A stretch of 43,141 nucleotides of DNA from JBLHKE01 sp047619485. GTDB lineage: Bacteria > Verrucomicrobiota > Verrucomicrobiia > Verrucomicrobiales > DEV007. The translations under genes and the position numbers were made by a program. Positions 24,141-31,979 of this stretch are shown here, one piece after another; the first letter of the stretch is position 1, and each line of letters opens with the position of its first letter. Where the stretch lies: contig JBLHKE010000002.1 of NCBI GenBank assembly GCA_047619485.1, forward strand, positions 1 through 43,141, in the 5' to 3' direction. The notes beneath the pieces were generated by a model that worked only from the letters and a program-made list of their open reading frames with translations, ran no database searches and had not been told where the DNA came from.

Positions 24141-26302
24141 AACGGGGCGATTGCCGCAGCCAACTTGCCTTCGCTGGGCATTTTGTGGCCTTGTTTCTAG
24201 GTTTTTTTGCCTTTTACGCCTCAATCTCGAACGCGCAGCAGATGCCGTATTCCATCGGTGAGCCCACCGCAGAGGAACAGCTCAGTCTGGAGTTGATCAA
24301 CCGGGCACGGCAGGATCCGGCAGCTGAGGGCATCCGGCTCGCGGCTCAGGCTCTCGATGATGTTTCTGTCTATTCCGACATCTTCTCCTTCGGGACGAAT
24401 CTGACGACGATGAAGAACGAGATGGCGGCGATCGCTGCGACTCCACCACTTTCGTTTAATGCAGAGTTGATTGCGATCGCGCGGGCACACAGCGACCAGA
24501 TGCTGGCGCAAAATGAACAGAGCCACTTCTCGGGAGCGCTTCACTACACTTCGCGGATGGACAACGACGGCTACCCTTGGTCCGCCGCCGCCGAGAATAT
24601 TTTCGCAACTGCTCATAACGTCGAGGAGTCGCATGCCTCGTTCGAGATCGATTGGGGGAGTGGCTCCTCTGGGATGCAGGACGGTCGCGGTCACCGGGGA
24701 AGGATTCACAGTAGCGAGTATCGGGAGATCGGGATTGGCTTCCTGCTCGGCTCAGCATCGAGCGTCGGTCCAGCGCTCATCACGCAAGATTTCGGCGAGC
24801 GGATTTCGCTATCGCAGATGAAGCCTTACGTGACTGGCGTAGCGATTTACGATGCGGATGGCGATGGGTTCTACGATATTGGCGAGGGGATCAAGGGTGT
24901 GATCGTGAAGGTCAAGAAAGTGTCGAGCGGTGTCTATGAAGATCACTATGCTGAGACGTCTGGAGCGGGTGGATACTCAGTGCCAGTCGATGCTGGAGCT
25001 GGAGACTACCTGGTTGAATTTGAAGCTCCCGGCGGTGCGACCTGGACTGACACCGTAACGATCACCCTTGGCTCCTATAGCAAAGGCAAGAATGTGAAAT
25101 CTGATCTGATCATCGATGAGTCAGGTGTCCCCGGCTACACCCCACCGGTGATCTCCGGTGAAACCCAGATCCCGGAGGGCTCGACGACGGTGATTGATTT
25201 TGCCGATGTGGCAGGGGCATTGGAGTATGAGGTCTTGGTTGCTGAGGCGATCGCTTCCCCCCTGGGGCAAGATGCGGAAGCCGGTGCTCCCGTGACCACT
25301 GACAAAAGTACCAGCTACGCCCTGCTCGCTGCGCCACTGAACCAGGGGGATCGACTCGCATTCCACCTGGCGCATCCGAGTTCGTCTGGCGGGCATCAAT
25401 CGATGGTATTGGATCGAGTGTTCGTCCCGGGGCCAGCGGCACAGATCAGTTTCGATTCGAGACTTCGTCGCACAGGCACCGCCCAGATCGCGACCCTCCA
25501 AGTCAGCGCGAACAAAGGAAGAACGTGGGACGACGTCTGGTATCAGCAGAGCAGTTTTTCCTACGCCAACGAGATGCCGCCTGTGACGGTCGATGTCTCC
25601 GACTACGAGGGGCAGCCGATCAAGTTCCGTTTCTTCTTTTATCTGGGCGGCGGTTCGGTCGAATACGGGACAGGTTCATCGCGGGGATGGCACTTTGACG
25701 ATCTCGTCTTCACCGACATGATCGAACTGAGCAACCCGGTGGAAGTCAGTGTCGCCGTGAGCCAGTACGACTTCACACCGGCCGAGTCCGGCGACTGCTA
25801 CCTGCAGGTGCGCGCCCGTGCTGGTGACGATTTCCTCCCCTACGCGAACTCGACACTCTTCGAGGTGACAACCAATGACTATGCGGGTTGGGTAACTCGC
25901 CGAGAGGCCGCTGCAGATCTTGTCGCTGGCTCGCTAGGCGATTCGGAGACTGATTTCGATGGTGACGGGCTGTCGCAGCTAATGGAGTATGCGTTCGAAT
26001 CCGCCGGGCTCGATCCCGCCAAGTCTGATTATTCCAGCCTTCCGCGCGCGGCGGTTGAGGGAGACGCAATCAGTGTCCACTACATTCGCAACACCGCTCT
26101 CGAAGATGTCTTGGTTGGCGTTCAGGTTTCGACAGATCTTGCCAACTGGTATTTGCCGGGCGAGCCCGGTGCCCCAGGAGGATTCACCGACACGCTCGAC
26201 GCGCCCGCGGTGGGGACACTCGAATCGCGCACCGCGGCGGTGCTGATTGGTGTGAACGACGCGCTCTACATGCGCTTGCACGTGATCGAGGTAACCCCGT
26301 GA
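24125..26302 (+). CDS. Secreted CAP/SCP-domain protein with SdrB-like and beta-sandwich domains
   Basis: The 725-residue product has a signal peptide (hydrophobic core HFVALFLGFFAFYASIS, cleavage near NAQQ). The CAP (SCP/PR-1-like) domain follows: LELINRARQDPAAEG, HSDQMLAQNEQSHFSGALHYTSRM, AAENIFA and HSSEYREIGIGF, ending near residue 235. An SdrD B-like segment (VAIYDADGDGFYDIGEGIKGV, about 240-310) comes next, then a long beta-sandwich region and a C-terminal module similar to those of other verrucomicrobial extracellular proteins. Bacterial CAP proteins are extracellular or surface-bound and some bind sterols or peptidoglycan. The role here is unknown. Its stop lies 1 bp from the convergent stop of the MFS gene. 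Confidence 0.87.
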   Translation: MVIIIKRGDCRSQLAFAGHFVALFLGFFAFYASISNAQQMPYSIGEPTAEEQLSLELINRARQDPAAEGIRLAAQALDDVSVYSDIFSFGTNLTTMKNEMAAIAATPPLSFNAELIAIARAHSDQMLAQNEQSHFSGALHYTSRMDNDGYPWSAAAENIFATAHNVEESHASFEIDWGSGSSGMQDGRGHRGRIHSSEYREIGIGFLLGSASSVGPALITQDFGERISLSQMKPYVTGVAIYDADGDGFYDIGEGIKGVIVKVKKVSSGVYEDHYAETSGAGGYSVPVDAGAGDYLVEFEAPGGATWTDTVTITLGSYSKGKNVKSDLIIDESGVPGYTPPVISGETQIPEGSTTVIDFADVAGALEYEVLVAEAIASPLGQDAEAGAPVTTDKSTSYALLAAPLNQGDRLAFHLAHPSSSGGHQSMVLDRVFVPGPAAQISFDSRLRRTGTAQIATLQVSANKGRTWDDVWYQQSSFSYANEMPPVTVDVSDYEGQPIKFRFFFYLGGGSVEYGTGSSRGWHFDDLVFTDMIELSNPVEVSVAVSQYDFTPAESGDCYLQVRARAGDDFLPYANSTLFEVTTNDYAGWVTRREAAADLVAGSLGDSETDFDGDGLSQLMEYAFESAGLDPAKSDYSSLPRAAVEGDAISVHYIRNTALEDVLVGVQVSTDLANWYLPGEPGAPGGFTDTLDAPAVGTLESRTAAVLIGVNDALYMRLHVIEVTP

Positions 26303-26303
26303 C

Positions 26304-27605
26304 CTAGGTTGCCTCGGGAGCAGGAGGCTGCGTTTCCCCGCGCTTGATGATGAAGTAGGCGATCACGCCCAGAAGAAGGCAGCCGCCGGCGACGAAGGAC
26401 ATCGATCGGATCGCGATGACGCCATACTCCCGGCTGAGGGTTGTTAGCCACCCGGTGATGAATAGTGCGATCCCATTGAGCGACTTGACGATTAAGTTGA
26501 ACACTCCCCAGTAGATACTGATGGTGTCTTTGCCTCCACGTTCACGGGCGCAGGCCACGACGCCTTCACCCTCGAGCCCGAACAGCAGGGCGACCATTGG
26601 GCCGCCGAGCGAGAAGAGGATGGCCGCGGTTATGATGGGAGAGCCGATGATCGTCATCCCGAGGCTACCGCTGATACAGTAGATCACACCGAGACCGACT
26701 GAGCCGAGCATCATGCCTTTCTCCCAACCAATCTTCCGGGAGACGGCAGGTACGAGGAAGAAACACGGGAGCGCGAAAGCGAACAACGGTCCGAGGATGA
26801 ACGGGACATCCCCGAGTTCTCCCCCTAGCAGATCGATCGCGATGAAACTCGCGGCTGCTGTCATGACTGTGAACGACATCTGCGAGCCAGCGAACAGGGC
26901 GGTTAGGCCGATAAATCGACGGTGTTGCAGGGCGATTTTCACCCCTTGCCAGAGCGAGGGATGAGCTTCGGAATCGGGTTTCGGAGGCGCCGGGATCGCA
27001 TCGGCAGGGGCAGCGAAAAACGGCAGTGGCATCAGCACCAATGCCCCGGCCGCGAAGATGATCGCGCTGGTCGTAAATCCAAATTTCTCGACGAGGACGG
27101 GGGATAGACCGAACCCGATCGCGGTGGCGAGGATGAGGCCAGCTCCGAGCAGGTTTGATAGCAGGCGGCGGCGTCCTTCGTCACCGTTCGAATAATCATC
27201 TACTAGGCTCCAGTAAGGGATCGCGTAGAAGGTGTAGCCGACGAAAAAGATGAATAGCCCGGAGGCTAGAATGCCCCAGCGGAGGGCGTTCGTCATGTCG
27301 TGGTTTGGCAGGAATGTGAGGATCAGACCGATGGCTGGGACGACAAAGGCAAACAAGAGAAGGGTCTGTCGGCGTTTGCCCCGCCTCACCCAGCGATCGC
27401 TGACGGTGCCCGCAATAGGATCCGTTATGCCGTCGAAGATGCGAAAGGCGAAGACCGTGCCCCCGACGGCGGCCGCCACGAAAAGGACATTGCCGGTAGA
27501 GTCCTCAAGGCGGGAATACTCAATGATCCACTGTAAGAGGAAGCGGGCGAGGCTCATCATGCCGATCTGGCCAGCGATGAAGAGGAAGTATTTGGCGATG
27601 GTCAT
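26304..27605 (-). CDS. MFS transporter of the GPH (sugar:cation symporter) type
   Basis: The 433-residue product has about 12 membrane helices and an MFS_2 (glycoside-pentoside-hexuronide) signature: RIFDGITDPIAGTVSDRWVRRGKRR after helix 2, and YAIPYWSLVDDYSNGDEGRRRLLS after helix 4. GPH proteins import sugars or glycosides with Na+ or H+ across the inner membrane. The substrate cannot be read from sequence. The gene is convergent with the CAP-domain gene, has about 60 bp between its start and the neighbouring PhoR-like stop, and stands apart functionally from both. Confidence 0.88.
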   Translation of the reverse strand: MTIAKYFLFIAGQIGMMSLARFLLQWIIEYSRLEDSTGNVLFVAAAVGGTVFAFRIFDGITDPIAGTVSDRWVRRGKRRQTLLLFAFVVPAIGLILTFLPNHDMTNALRWGILASGLFIFFVGYTFYAIPYWSLVDDYSNGDEGRRRLLSNLLGAGLILATAIGFGLSPVLVEKFGFTTSAIIFAAGALVLMPLPFFAAPADAIPAPPKPDSEAHPSLWQGVKIALQHRRFIGLTALFAGSQMSFTVMTAAASFIAIDLLGGELGDVPFILGPLFAFALPCFFLVPAVSRKIGWEKGMMLGSVGLGVIYCISGSLGMTIIGSPIITAAILFSLGGPMVALLFGLEGEGVVACARERGGKDTISIYWGVFNLIVKSLNGIALFITGWLTTLSREYGVIAIRSMSFVAGGCLLLGVIAYFIIKRGETQPPAPEAT

Positions 27606-27668
27606 CTAGCAGGTGGGCGATCGGTGATCGGTCGGCAGGAGCGTGCGCGATCCCGCTCGGCCTGTCAA

Positions 27669-28976
27669 CTACACCGGAGTGGCTGGGTGTTTGGGCACCC
27701 GGATCGTGAATGCGGTCGACCGGCCGGGCGTGCTGGCGACCTCGATCGTGCCGCCGTGTGCTTCGACCGAGCGTTTGACGATCGATAGCCCCAGCCCGGT
27801 TCCAGTTTTCTCCCCGTTGTGGCTCTCGTCGACGCGGTAGAATCGCTTGAAGATGAACGGCAGTGCATCTTTTGGAATGCCGATCCCGTCGTCCTCCACC
27901 ACGATGGTGGAATCCTTTGCAGACTCCACTTTTTTTACTCTAAGCTTCAGCCCATCCTGGTCGTTCTCCTTCAATGCGTTCTCCATGAGGTTGAAGAGGA
28001 TCTGATCCCAGTAGAGGGCATCGCCGTTGAGTAGATTTTCATCTTCGGGAATCTCGATGATGATCTCCGCTGACTTGGCCTCGATGACCGGCGAGAGCCT
28101 CTCGACCACCTCGTTGATGCAGGATACGAAATTGAATAGCTCGACTTTGACCGGGTCGCTATCGTCCGACTCGAGCCGCGAGATGGTCAGCATGTCGCTG
28201 ACCAGTAGCTCGAGCCGTTTGCCATGCTTGCGCATCACCTTGAGGAACTTTTTCGTGATCTCCGGGTCGTCTACGGCACCGTCGTCGATCAGGTTCTCCA
28301 GGTAGCCGTTGATGATCGTCAGCGGGGTGCGGAGTTCGTGAGAAGCGTTGGCGACGAAGTCTTTGCGCACCTGCTCGAGTTCGACCCGTTCGGTGATATC
28401 GTGAAGGACGATGCGGCTCACGTCGGATCCCCCGAGTTCGTTTTTCTGTAGGGGCGCGATGTCGACTTCAAAACTGCGCGTGATGTCGCCTCTGAGGATC
28501 CGCCCAGGGAGTTCGATGGTCGTGCGTGTCGACTCCGCCCGGGTGTGGCACTGATCGAGCCAGGTGATGAGTTGCCGGTCGCTGATCGCCTGCCTTATCG
28601 GTGTGCCGGTGACCTTTTCCGGCAGCTTGAGAAGATCGCGTGCTCGCTCGTTGGCAAAGCGGATGCGTTTCTTCTTGTCGGTGACGAGCACCGCATCACC
28701 GAGGCCGTCGACGAGCGAGGAAAGCATTTTCTCCCTCCGGATGACGGTCTCCTTCAGGTTCGCCGCAGTGAACAGTTGATCAAAGATCGCCTTTTCGAGC
28801 GAGCGAATATGGCCCGGCGCGCGGGCGTATTCCTTAGATCCGAGCTGTCGCCTATCCTGCTGGCGGATAGCACTCTCCAGTCGCGCGAATTCGCGTTTGT
28901 GTCTGACTCGCTCGACGATCAGGATCGTGGCGAGAGTCAGACATAGGGCAATAGCGATGAGCGCAACGGTCAACAT
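27669..28976 (-). CDS. phoR: Sensor histidine kinase, PhoR-like
   Basis: The start chosen is the ATG at 28976 (435 residues), which begins the single membrane helix (MLTVALIAIALCLTLATILIV). A PAS-like segment (about 85-195, DGLGDAVLVTDKKKRIRFANERARDLL) is followed by the H-box FVANASHELRTPLTIINGYLENL with phospho-accepting His213, the N-box FNLMENAL, and G-boxes DDGIGIPKDALPFIFKRFYRVDES and GTGLGLSIVKRSVEAHGG. Domain order and length are those of PhoR, the sensor of the phosphate two-component system. The partner PhoB-like regulator is encoded nearby, with the Na/Pi cotransporter between them. The short periplasmic part is typical of PhoR, which reads transport status rather than binding phosphate itself. 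Confidence 0.85.
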   Translation of the reverse strand: MLTVALIAIALCLTLATILIVERVRHKREFARLESAIRQQDRRQLGSKEYARAPGHIRSLEKAIFDQLFTAANLKETVIRREKMLSSLVDGLGDAVLVTDKKKRIRFANERARDLLKLPEKVTGTPIRQAISDRQLITWLDQCHTRAESTRTTIELPGRILRGDITRSFEVDIAPLQKNELGGSDVSRIVLHDITERVELEQVRKDFVANASHELRTPLTIINGYLENLIDDGAVDDPEITKKFLKVMRKHGKRLELLVSDMLTISRLESDDSDPVKVELFNFVSCINEVVERLSPVIEAKSAEIIIEIPEDENLLNGDALYWDQILFNLMENALKENDQDGLKLRVKKVESAKDSTIVVEDDGIGIPKDALPFIFKRFYRVDESHNGEKTGTGLGLSIVKRSVEAHGGTIEVASTPGRSTAFTIRVPKHPATPV

Positions 28977-29065
28977 GGGTGGCGACGAAAAGACGACAAT
29001 GGTAGCGCCGTTGCCGCTTGTCACCGCGAATTATTCGACGGGATTGTCACATTTGGTTTCCCCGC

Positions 29066-30832
29066 TTACAGGCGCGCGTCGTCGTCGATCAGATCGCCGT
29101 GGCTGGTTTCGATGATGTTGAGGGCGTGGTTGCCGATCTTCTCCAGCTGGTTGTTCAGGTCGATGTTGAGCATCTCGCGTTTGATGTCACCGCCTTCTTG
29201 CATGCGCGAGGTCGCCGCCTTGTTGTAGGACTTTCTCAGCGCATCGATGGAATCCTCGATCTTGTTCGCCGTCTCTAAGTCCGAGAGGCTGACCGTGCGG
29301 CCGATCCGATCACAGTAGAAGGCGATGAACTCGCCGACTTTCTCGGATAGTTTCTGGATCCCGTCGAGGGCAGGGCCGTCGATGACGCGTCCTTTGGAAT
29401 ACTTGCGCTCGGTGAGTTTGATGAGGCGATAGATGCAGTCGCTGATCTCCTCGAGCTCCGGGACGATGCGCATCATCTTGCTGACGGCTTCCGCGTTGCG
29501 CCCGCTGAGTTGGGCAGAGGAGCAGCGGATCAGGTAGTCGGTGATGTCGTGCATCATCTCATCGGCGTGATCCTCCATCTTCTTGAGTTCCTTGACCGTC
29601 GAGGACAGATCTTTGTCAGGCTGGTTGAAAATGTCGATGAAGCCCGCATGCATATCGCGGGTGAGGCCGGCCATTGATTGCACCGCTTTCTCGGCCTCGG
29701 GGAGGTTGAGTTCGCCGACATCGACGAGTCCTTGGGTGATGTAGGTGAGGCGATCGTCGTCCCCGCTATCGCCGGCTCCTCGCTTCACCCACTTGGTGAC
29801 AATCTTGGCGATCAACGGTACGAAACCGATCAGCAGGCAGATGTTGAGCAGGTTGAACAGCGTGTGGAACAGCGCGAGGTCGAAAGGATCGATGTTCTCA
29901 CTCGCTGCCTTGATCGTCGGTGGGCGGAACCAGTCGGGCAGCATGTCTCCCATGCTGAGCACCATCTTGGTGAACATGCCAAAGACCAACAGTATCCACA
30001 GCGTTCCGATCACGTTGAACAAGAAGTGGGCGCGGGCGGCACGCTTGGCATTGATGTTTGCTCCGAGGGCCGCGAGCCAGGCGGTGATCGTCGTGCCGAT
30101 GTTTTCACCAAGCACGATGGCACATGACTCTTCAAACCCGATCCAACCTTGGCTGGCGAGAGTGATCGTGATCGCCATCGCCGCCGAGGACGATTGCACG
30201 ATGACGGTGAGAATGATGCCGATGGTGAGGAAGATGAGGATGGATCCCCCGTAAGGGATCTCGCTCAACCACTCGACGGTATCTTGGATCCCGTTGACCC
30301 GATCCACCGTTATTTTATCGCCGGACGCCATCGCGTCGGCCAGCAGGGTTTTCACGTTGGGGACAGATTTTTTCAGGAGTCCGAGTCCGAAGAAAAGCAA
30401 TCCGAAGCCGACGATGGTCTCGCCGAGGCTCTTCCACTGACCCTTGCCGACGAAGACGAAGGGGAAGCCGATCCCGATGATCGGAACCGCGTAGCTGGCG
30501 ATGCTAAACTTCCCGACCCAGGCGATGATCCAAGCGGTGATCGTCGTGCCGAGGTTGGCACCCATGATGACGCCGATCGATTCGACCAGTGTCAGCAGGC
30601 CGACATTGACGAAGCTGACGACGATCACGGTGGTCGCAGAGGACGACTGCAGCAGACTGGTGGTTAAAAATCCGGTGATCAGTCCCGAGAAGCGGTTCTT
30701 GGTCATGGTCGCCATGATGCGACGCATGCGTTCTCCAGCCGTTTTTTGAATGCCCTCGCTGAGGACTTTCATGCCGAAGAGGAACAGCCCGAGGCTACCG
30801 AGGATTTGCAGGATGGTGCCGATAGTGGCCAT
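29066..30832 (-). CDS. Na/Pi cotransporter (NptA type) with C-terminal PhoU-like domain
   Basis: The 588-residue product has two Na/Pi cotransporter repeats, each with the QSSSA motif (QSSSATTVIVVSF near residue 62, QSSSAAMAITITL near 213) and GANLGTTITAW or GENIGTTITAW. The C-terminal third (from about 375) is a cytoplasmic PhoU-like helical bundle, which in such fusions regulates transport. It imports inorganic phosphate with sodium across the inner membrane, suiting a marine or saline habitat. It lies between the PhoB-like and PhoR-like genes on the same strand. A Pho-box-like repeat (30927-30952) and a hairpin after the regulator gene suggest it has its own phosphate-controlled promoter. 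Confidence 0.92.
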   Translation of the reverse strand: MATIGTILQILGSLGLFLFGMKVLSEGIQKTAGERMRRIMATMTKNRFSGLITGFLTTSLLQSSSATTVIVVSFVNVGLLTLVESIGVIMGANLGTTITAWIIAWVGKFSIASYAVPIIGIGFPFVFVGKGQWKSLGETIVGFGLLFFGLGLLKKSVPNVKTLLADAMASGDKITVDRVNGIQDTVEWLSEIPYGGSILIFLTIGIILTVIVQSSSAAMAITITLASQGWIGFEESCAIVLGENIGTTITAWLAALGANINAKRAARAHFLFNVIGTLWILLVFGMFTKMVLSMGDMLPDWFRPPTIKAASENIDPFDLALFHTLFNLLNICLLIGFVPLIAKIVTKWVKRGAGDSGDDDRLTYITQGLVDVGELNLPEAEKAVQSMAGLTRDMHAGFIDIFNQPDKDLSSTVKELKKMEDHADEMMHDITDYLIRCSSAQLSGRNAEAVSKMMRIVPELEEISDCIYRLIKLTERKYSKGRVIDGPALDGIQKLSEKVGEFIAFYCDRIGRTVSLSDLETANKIEDSIDALRKSYNKAATSRMQEGGDIKREMLNIDLNNQLEKIGNHALNIIETSHGDLIDDDARL

Positions 30833-30926
30833 GGTTTAGAAAGAGGGGGCGGGGGCTAGGGGACGAAGTCAGTGGGTAAATTTTGCACGGACTATTGTCT
30901 GCCATGCCCTCGCGGACAATCTTAAT

Positions 30927-30952
30927 GTGACGAAATTGTCAAGAATGTGAAG
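30927..30952 (-). promoter_or_regulatory. Candidate Pho box upstream of the Na/Pi cotransporter gene
   Basis: On the plus strand TGTGA (30927), TGTCA (30938) and TGTGA (30947) occur with start-to-start spacings of 11 and 9 bp. On the minus strand, the direction of the transporter gene, this reads as TTCACA, TTGACA and GTCACA. The 11-bp direct repeat is the spacing of known PhoB/PhoP sites. It lies about 95-120 bp upstream of the transporter start (30832) and is inferred to bind the PhoB-like regulator encoded next door. Confidence 0.5.
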
Positions 30953-30974
30953 GATCCTTCACGGCCATGCTCCC

Positions 30975-30998
30975 AAATAGCCGTGGGCTTGGCTATTT
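30975..30998 (-). terminator. Hairpin at the 3' end of the PhoB-like gene
   Basis: AAATAGCC (30975-30982) and GGCTATTT (30991-30998) form a perfect 8-bp stem with an 8-nt loop, beginning at the stop codon of the response-regulator gene. There is no long U tract, so it may be a weak terminator or an mRNA stabiliser rather than a strong intrinsic terminator. It separates the regulator gene from the Pho box of the transporter gene. Confidence 0.5.
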
Positions 30999-31689
30999 AT
31001 TCCCCAACCGGAGCGTTCAGCACGAACTGGTAGCCGATCCCACGGACCGTCTGGATCGCGCTCGCATGTGCGCCGATCTTTTCCCTAACACGCTTAATAT
31101 GAGTGTCCAAGGTGCGCGAGTTGGTCGAGTCCCGGTAGCCCCAGACCTCACGTAGCAGGTCGTCACGGGTCTGCGCCTGTCCCGCGCGCTCGGCTAGGAG
31201 ACTCAGCAATTTGAACTCAGTCGGGGTGAGGTCGATTTTTTCCCCATCCAAGAAGAAATTGAGGGTGTTTTTGTCGAGCAAGAAAACACCGACTTTCACT
31301 TCGGTGCGATTGGTCGTGCGCTTCGAGCGCCGCAACAGGGCGGTTACCCGCAATACCATCTCTTTAGGGCTAAACGGCTTGGTCAGATAGTCGTCGGCTC
31401 CCAGTTCAAGGCCTGCGATGACGTCGTCTAGCTGAGCCTTGGCCGTCAGCATGAGGATCGGGATCGCTTTGGTGCGCGAATCTAGGCGCAACTCTTTAAA
31501 TACCTGAAACCCGTTGCGACCCGGTAGCATTAGGTCAAGGACGATCAGGTCTGGGATTTCGGCGGTTGCCACTTCGACTGCTTCAATCCCGTCTTTAGCG
31601 AAGATTGTGGACATGCCATTCCGCTGAAGATTGAACGCAACTAAATCGCGTACGTCTCCCTCATCATCGACAACTAGGATTTTATTCAT
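30997..31689 (-). CDS. phoB: Response regulator, PhoB/OmpR family
   Basis: The start chosen is the ATG at 31689 (230 residues, normal for PhoB); the frame extends 16 codons further upstream without similarity. The receiver domain shows the acidic pocket VVDDEG (Asp8, Asp9), the phosphorylation site Asp52 in VLDLMLPGRNG, the conserved LMLTAKA and DYLTKPFSPKEM. The C-terminal winged-helix domain has LTPTEFKLLSLLAERAGQAQTRDDLL and TNSRTLDTHIKRVREKIG. The PhoR-like kinase and Na/Pi transporter downstream make a phosphate response the likely function. A Pho-box-like repeat in its own promoter region suggests autoregulation. Confidence 0.9.
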   Translation of the reverse strand: MNKILVVDDEGDVRDLVAFNLQRNGMSTIFAKDGIEAVEVATAEIPDLIVLDLMLPGRNGFQVFKELRLDSRTKAIPILMLTAKAQLDDVIAGLELGADDYLTKPFSPKEMVLRVTALLRRSKRTTNRTEVKVGVFLLDKNTLNFFLDGEKIDLTPTEFKLLSLLAERAGQAQTRDDLLREVWGYRDSTNSRTLDTHIKRVREKIGAHASAIQTVRGIGYQFVLNAPVGE

Positions 31690-31979
31690 TTTTGGTGCTC
31701 GAGAGCTTGGCTCCGAAGCTTCGGAGTCCGATCTCACTTAACTTATACGTGACCACTGATGTCGGTGAAACGCATGCTTTGTGGCAAACTTGTGACATTC
31801 GCGGGTGAGCGAGGGGAATGCTTGATTGGCGTCGCGTATTTGATACGGGGCGCACATGTTGGTCGCAATTTTAAAAATATCGCAATAATCATTTGCATAA
31901 TTTGTAGAATTATCACAAATTAGAGAGGGGATAGCAATAATGTCTATAATTAATCGCAGGTTTGCGACAACTCTCAAAA
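31690..31979. promoter_or_regulatory. Divergent promoter region between phoB-like and pseudopilin-like genes
   Basis: About 290 bp without a gene. The half next to phoB holds the Pho-box-like repeat at 31781-31798. The half next to the pseudopilin-like gene (about 31860-31960) is strongly AT-rich compared with the surroundings, which is typical of a strong promoter. No clear consensus -35/-10 pair stands out. Confidence 0.5.
31781..31798 (-). promoter_or_regulatory. Candidate Pho box upstream of phoB-like gene
   Basis: TGTGGCA (31781-31787) and TGTGACA (31792-31798) on the plus strand are an 11-bp-spaced direct repeat; on the minus strand they read TGTCACA-AGTT-TGCCACA. This closely resembles the paired CTGTCA-type half-sites of Pho boxes. 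It is centred about 100 bp upstream of the regulator start. Its likeness to the repeat before the Na/Pi gene supports a shared regulator. Confidence 0.5.
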
